From assembly GCA_937995345.1 (NCBI GenBank), contig CALKKS010000036.1:1-34244 (forward strand): a stretch of DNA of 34,244 nt, written 5' to 3'. This DNA is from an uncultured Collinsella sp. Lineage in GTDB: Bacteria; Actinomycetota; Coriobacteriia; Coriobacteriales; Coriobacteriaceae. Position numbers and translations under genes: made by a program. The notes under the pieces were generated by a model that was not told the origin of the DNA, made no database searches, and was given only the letters and a program-made list of their open reading frames with translations. Shown in pieces: positions 32,298 through 34,244 of the stretch. How positions within the stretch are numbered: the stretch's first letter is position 1; the number at the start of each line of letters is the position of its first letter.

Positions 32298-34244
32298 ATG
32301 AAAAAGGTTTTACGTGCTGCGGCTACGTTTTCTTTGGCTGCCCTTCTGACGTTTTCGTCATTGATGAGTCCTGTAGTTGCTGCTTATGGGTTGAACGAGG
32401 CGCAGCCCGCTGAAGCCGTGACGGATGTGGCTTCTGCAGGTGATGACGGAGTGGCTGCACGCGGTGACGATGCTGAAAGCAGCGAGGCCACCGTCGACCA
32501 CCCTCCGGTAGAAGAGGATATCGAGGCTATCGACTCGTTGAGCCAAGGCACAGCTGAAAGCGATGCTAAGACCGAGCAACAGGTCGATTCCGTCGAGTCG
32601 GACTTTCAATACGTTTACCTGGCCTACCCAAGCCTTCCCTCTGGATCCAATCAAGTCATTGCTTTTGCTACTCCTAATGACGGCGAAGTCCTTTCCTCTG
32701 CTACGCTTGGCTATGTGAGTGCCAACGGCGTAAAGGGCTCTGTCGACGCGTCTGCTACGGCTGATAATTCTGCCGCCTTTACTTTTGGCTCAAAACTCGA
32801 AGCCAATACTTATTTCCTCACTTCGATTTCGTATTATCTAGAGGGAGATGAGGCTGAGCATAAGATTGATCTTTCTGATCGAGATTATTCATTCACCGTC
32901 GCAGATAGCTCTATGAACTCCGAGGGCACATCTGTTTATTATGCAGATGGGGACGGAAATGCTGTTGAGGCTCAGTCTATTCAGCAGGCGTTGGAGTGCG
33001 CCGATTCTCCGGATGGTGTCTCTACTTATGCAGCTCGTTCCGCACGCAACGTTAGTGTAATCGCTCTCGATGCTGGTCACGGTGGATCTGATCCCGGCGC
33101 GCAGGGTAATGGTAAAAGTGAGGCCGATCTTACCTGGAAGATTGTGACTGCCTGCAAGAATAGGCTTGAAGCTTATGGTTTCAAGGTTGTTCTTGCTCGC
33201 GAGCAATACGGCAATTATTCCGGTGATGATTTTCTGTATCGCGTTCAGCGTTGCATTGATCAAGGCGCTCAGGCTTTTGTGAGCTTCCATATTAATTCTG
33301 GTTTCCCTGCTGCTCATGGCGCTGAGGTTTATGCTCCTACTGCAAATGGTACCGATTACACACAGGTTTCTGTTGAGCTTGCCAATAAGGTTATGAATAA
33401 CCTTGCTGCTATGGGTCTTACGTACCGCGGCGTATTCCAGATGCAAGTGGGAGATGAGTTTGCGGTAATCCGATGCGCCCGCGAGCAGGGGATCCCTGGC
33501 ATCTTAATTGAGCATGGCTTTATTTCGAATTCCGGCGATGTCGCTAATTACTTTTCCGATGACGGCTGTCGTCGTCTTGGCGAGGCTGATGCCGCTGCTA
33601 TTATTGCGCAGTTCCCGCACCCTTATTCCATTGATGGAATTACCTTTTCGGAAGAATTGGGGCGCGCTGGATCTTCGATTAAAGTTGGAGTGGATGTTAC
33701 CGGCAAGACCGACGGACTTAAATATAAGTTTGTTTGGCATAGGGCTGGGGCAGATTGGACTGACGCTAACTGGGGCGTGATCGGTCAAGATTTGACCGCC
33801 CCGTCGGTTGTTTGGACTTTGCCGCAAGCTGGTGAATACGAAATTTATGCCGATGTTGTTGACTCCAATGGTTACATATCGAGCACCTCCAAATATAAAG
33901 TAGTCAATTGGTCCGTCGAGGGCCTCGACGTCTCCGGCGAGGCGCGCTCCGGCAAGCCGCTCAAGCTCCAGGCCAGGGTCTCCGGCGACGCCGACGGCCT
34001 CAAGTACAAGTTCGTCTGGGAGAAGGGCGGCTGGGCCAAGTGGGGCACCGTCGGCGGCGGCTCCAGCTCCTCCGCCTCCTGCGAGTGGACCCCCTCCGAG
34101 CCCGGAGAGTACACCCTCTACCTCGACGTGATCGACGGCGAGCAGGCCAAGCACCTCACCCGCAAGGTGACGGTCGAGGACCGCTTCAGCGTCGAGGGCC
34201 TCGACGTCTCCGGCGAGGCGCGCTCCGGCAAGCCGCTCAAGCTC
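32298..34244 (+). CDS. Secreted N-acetylmuramoyl-L-alanine amidase with C-terminal repeats, truncated by window end
   Basis: 649 codons are present and the frame is still open. There is a signal peptide (about 1-30), then an acidic low-complexity region and a beta-rich domain. An amidase_3 domain (about 253-440) has zinc ligands H261 (DAGHGG), E275 and H331 (SFHINS) and catalytic E405 (LIEHGF). All are present, so the enzyme should cut the amide between MurNAc and the stem peptide. The C-terminus has repeats of about 92 residues with the pattern DGLKYKFVW then PGEYxLYxDV, probably wall-binding or triple-tyrosine-like modules. The first repeat has AT-rich codons; from about 33906 on they are strongly GC-rich. 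Confidence 0.9.
   Translation, partial: MKKVLRAAATFSLAALLTFSSLMSPVVAAYGLNEAQPAEAVTDVASAGDDGVAARGDDAESSEATVDHPPVEEDIEAIDSLSQGTAESDAKTEQQVDSVESDFQYVYLAYPSLPSGSNQVIAFATPNDGEVLSSATLGYVSANGVKGSVDASATADNSAAFTFGSKLEANTYFLTSISYYLEGDEAEHKIDLSDRDYSFTVADSSMNSEGTSVYYADGDGNAVEAQSIQQALECADSPDGVSTYAARSARNVSVIALDAGHGGSDPGAQGNGKSEADLTWKIVTACKNRLEAYGFKVVLAREQYGNYSGDDFLYRVQRCIDQGAQAFVSFHINSGFPAAHGAEVYAPTANGTDYTQVSVELANKVMNNLAAMGLTYRGVFQMQVGDEFAVIRCAREQGIPGILIEHGFISNSGDVANYFSDDGCRRLGEADAAAIIAQFPHPYSIDGITFSEELGRAGSSIKVGVDVTGKTDGLKYKFVWHRAGADWTDANWGVIGQDLTAPSVVWTLPQAGEYEIYADVVDSNGYISSTSKYKVVNWSVEGLDVSGEARSGKPLKLQARVSGDADGLKYKFVWEKGGWAKWGTVGGGSSSSASCEWTPSEPGEYTLYLDVIDGEQAKHLTRKVTVEDRFSVEGLDVSGEARSGKPLKL
33915..34244 (+). 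repeat. In-frame coding repeats in the amidase C-terminus, 276-bp period
   Basis: Bases 33915-33968 and 34191-34244 are identical over 54 bp and 276 bp (92 codons) apart. The second copy is cut by the window end, so identity may extend further and more units may follow. Confidence 0.93.

Overview
The window looks like a gut actinobacterium of the class Coriobacteriia, close to Collinsella. This rests on the GC-rich core genes, a SufCBDSU operon with a divergent Rrf2 regulator, a GGGtGRT protein next to a NifU-like protein, an LPXTG-type (MPKTG) wall-anchored protein and the cell-wall glycan genes. It is an inference from gene content; no database search was possible.

Layout. Bases 1-420 hold two tRNA-Lys(CTT) genes, the first cut by the window edge, and a partial copy of the tRNA 3' end with its terminator and tail. 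Bases 435-5000 are minus-strand genes: a DinD/BRO protein, a fumarate-reductase-like flavoprotein, and a two-gene unit of a NifU-like protein followed by a GGGtGRT protein. At 5401-6204 lies a Y1 (REP-associated tyrosine) transposase relative that has lost its catalytic residues and carries a C-terminal helix-turn-helix, beside an intergenic region with nested inverted repeats. Bases 6864-12109 are the minus-strand sufC-sufB-sufD-sufS-sufU operon, whose genes overlap or nearly touch. Divergent from it is an Rrf2 regulator with three cysteines, followed by a MNT/HEPN nucleotidyltransferase pair. Next come a surface protein with a lysozyme-like domain (13551-15209) and an AAA-ATPase/PD-(D/E)XK-type protein (15412-17208).

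Bases 17234-22078 carry cell-surface glycan genes: two family 2 glycosyltransferases, a polytopic membrane protein and an acyltransferase 3. From about 22.3 to 32.1 kb the window is an accessory island, mostly AT-rich outside the IS remnants. It holds an intact Septu-type ATPase/HNH pair, an FRG-domain protein between two imperfect 70-bp direct repeats, a small winged-helix-like plus three-TM protein, and a DUF2971 protein. Between them lies a graveyard of decayed genes: a glycosyltransferase fragment, IS3, IS21 (istB) and other transposase remnants, a frameshifted DUF4869/ATPase pair, and an ATPase N-terminus. The window ends inside a secreted N-acetylmuramoyl-L-alanine amidase whose C-terminal repeats switch abruptly to very GC-rich codons.

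How the parts fit. The suf operon and its regulator form an iron-sulfur assembly module with a candidate shared operator. The glycosyltransferase, acyltransferase and membrane genes probably build or decorate a surface polymer. The 22-32 kb island looks like repeated insertion and decay of defence-type cargo between the glycan genes and the amidase gene. The best candidates for undescribed biology are the catalytically dead Y1 protein with its repeats, the FRG gene framed by direct repeats, the winged-helix/TM protein, and the DUF4869-ATPase gene pair, which is decayed here.
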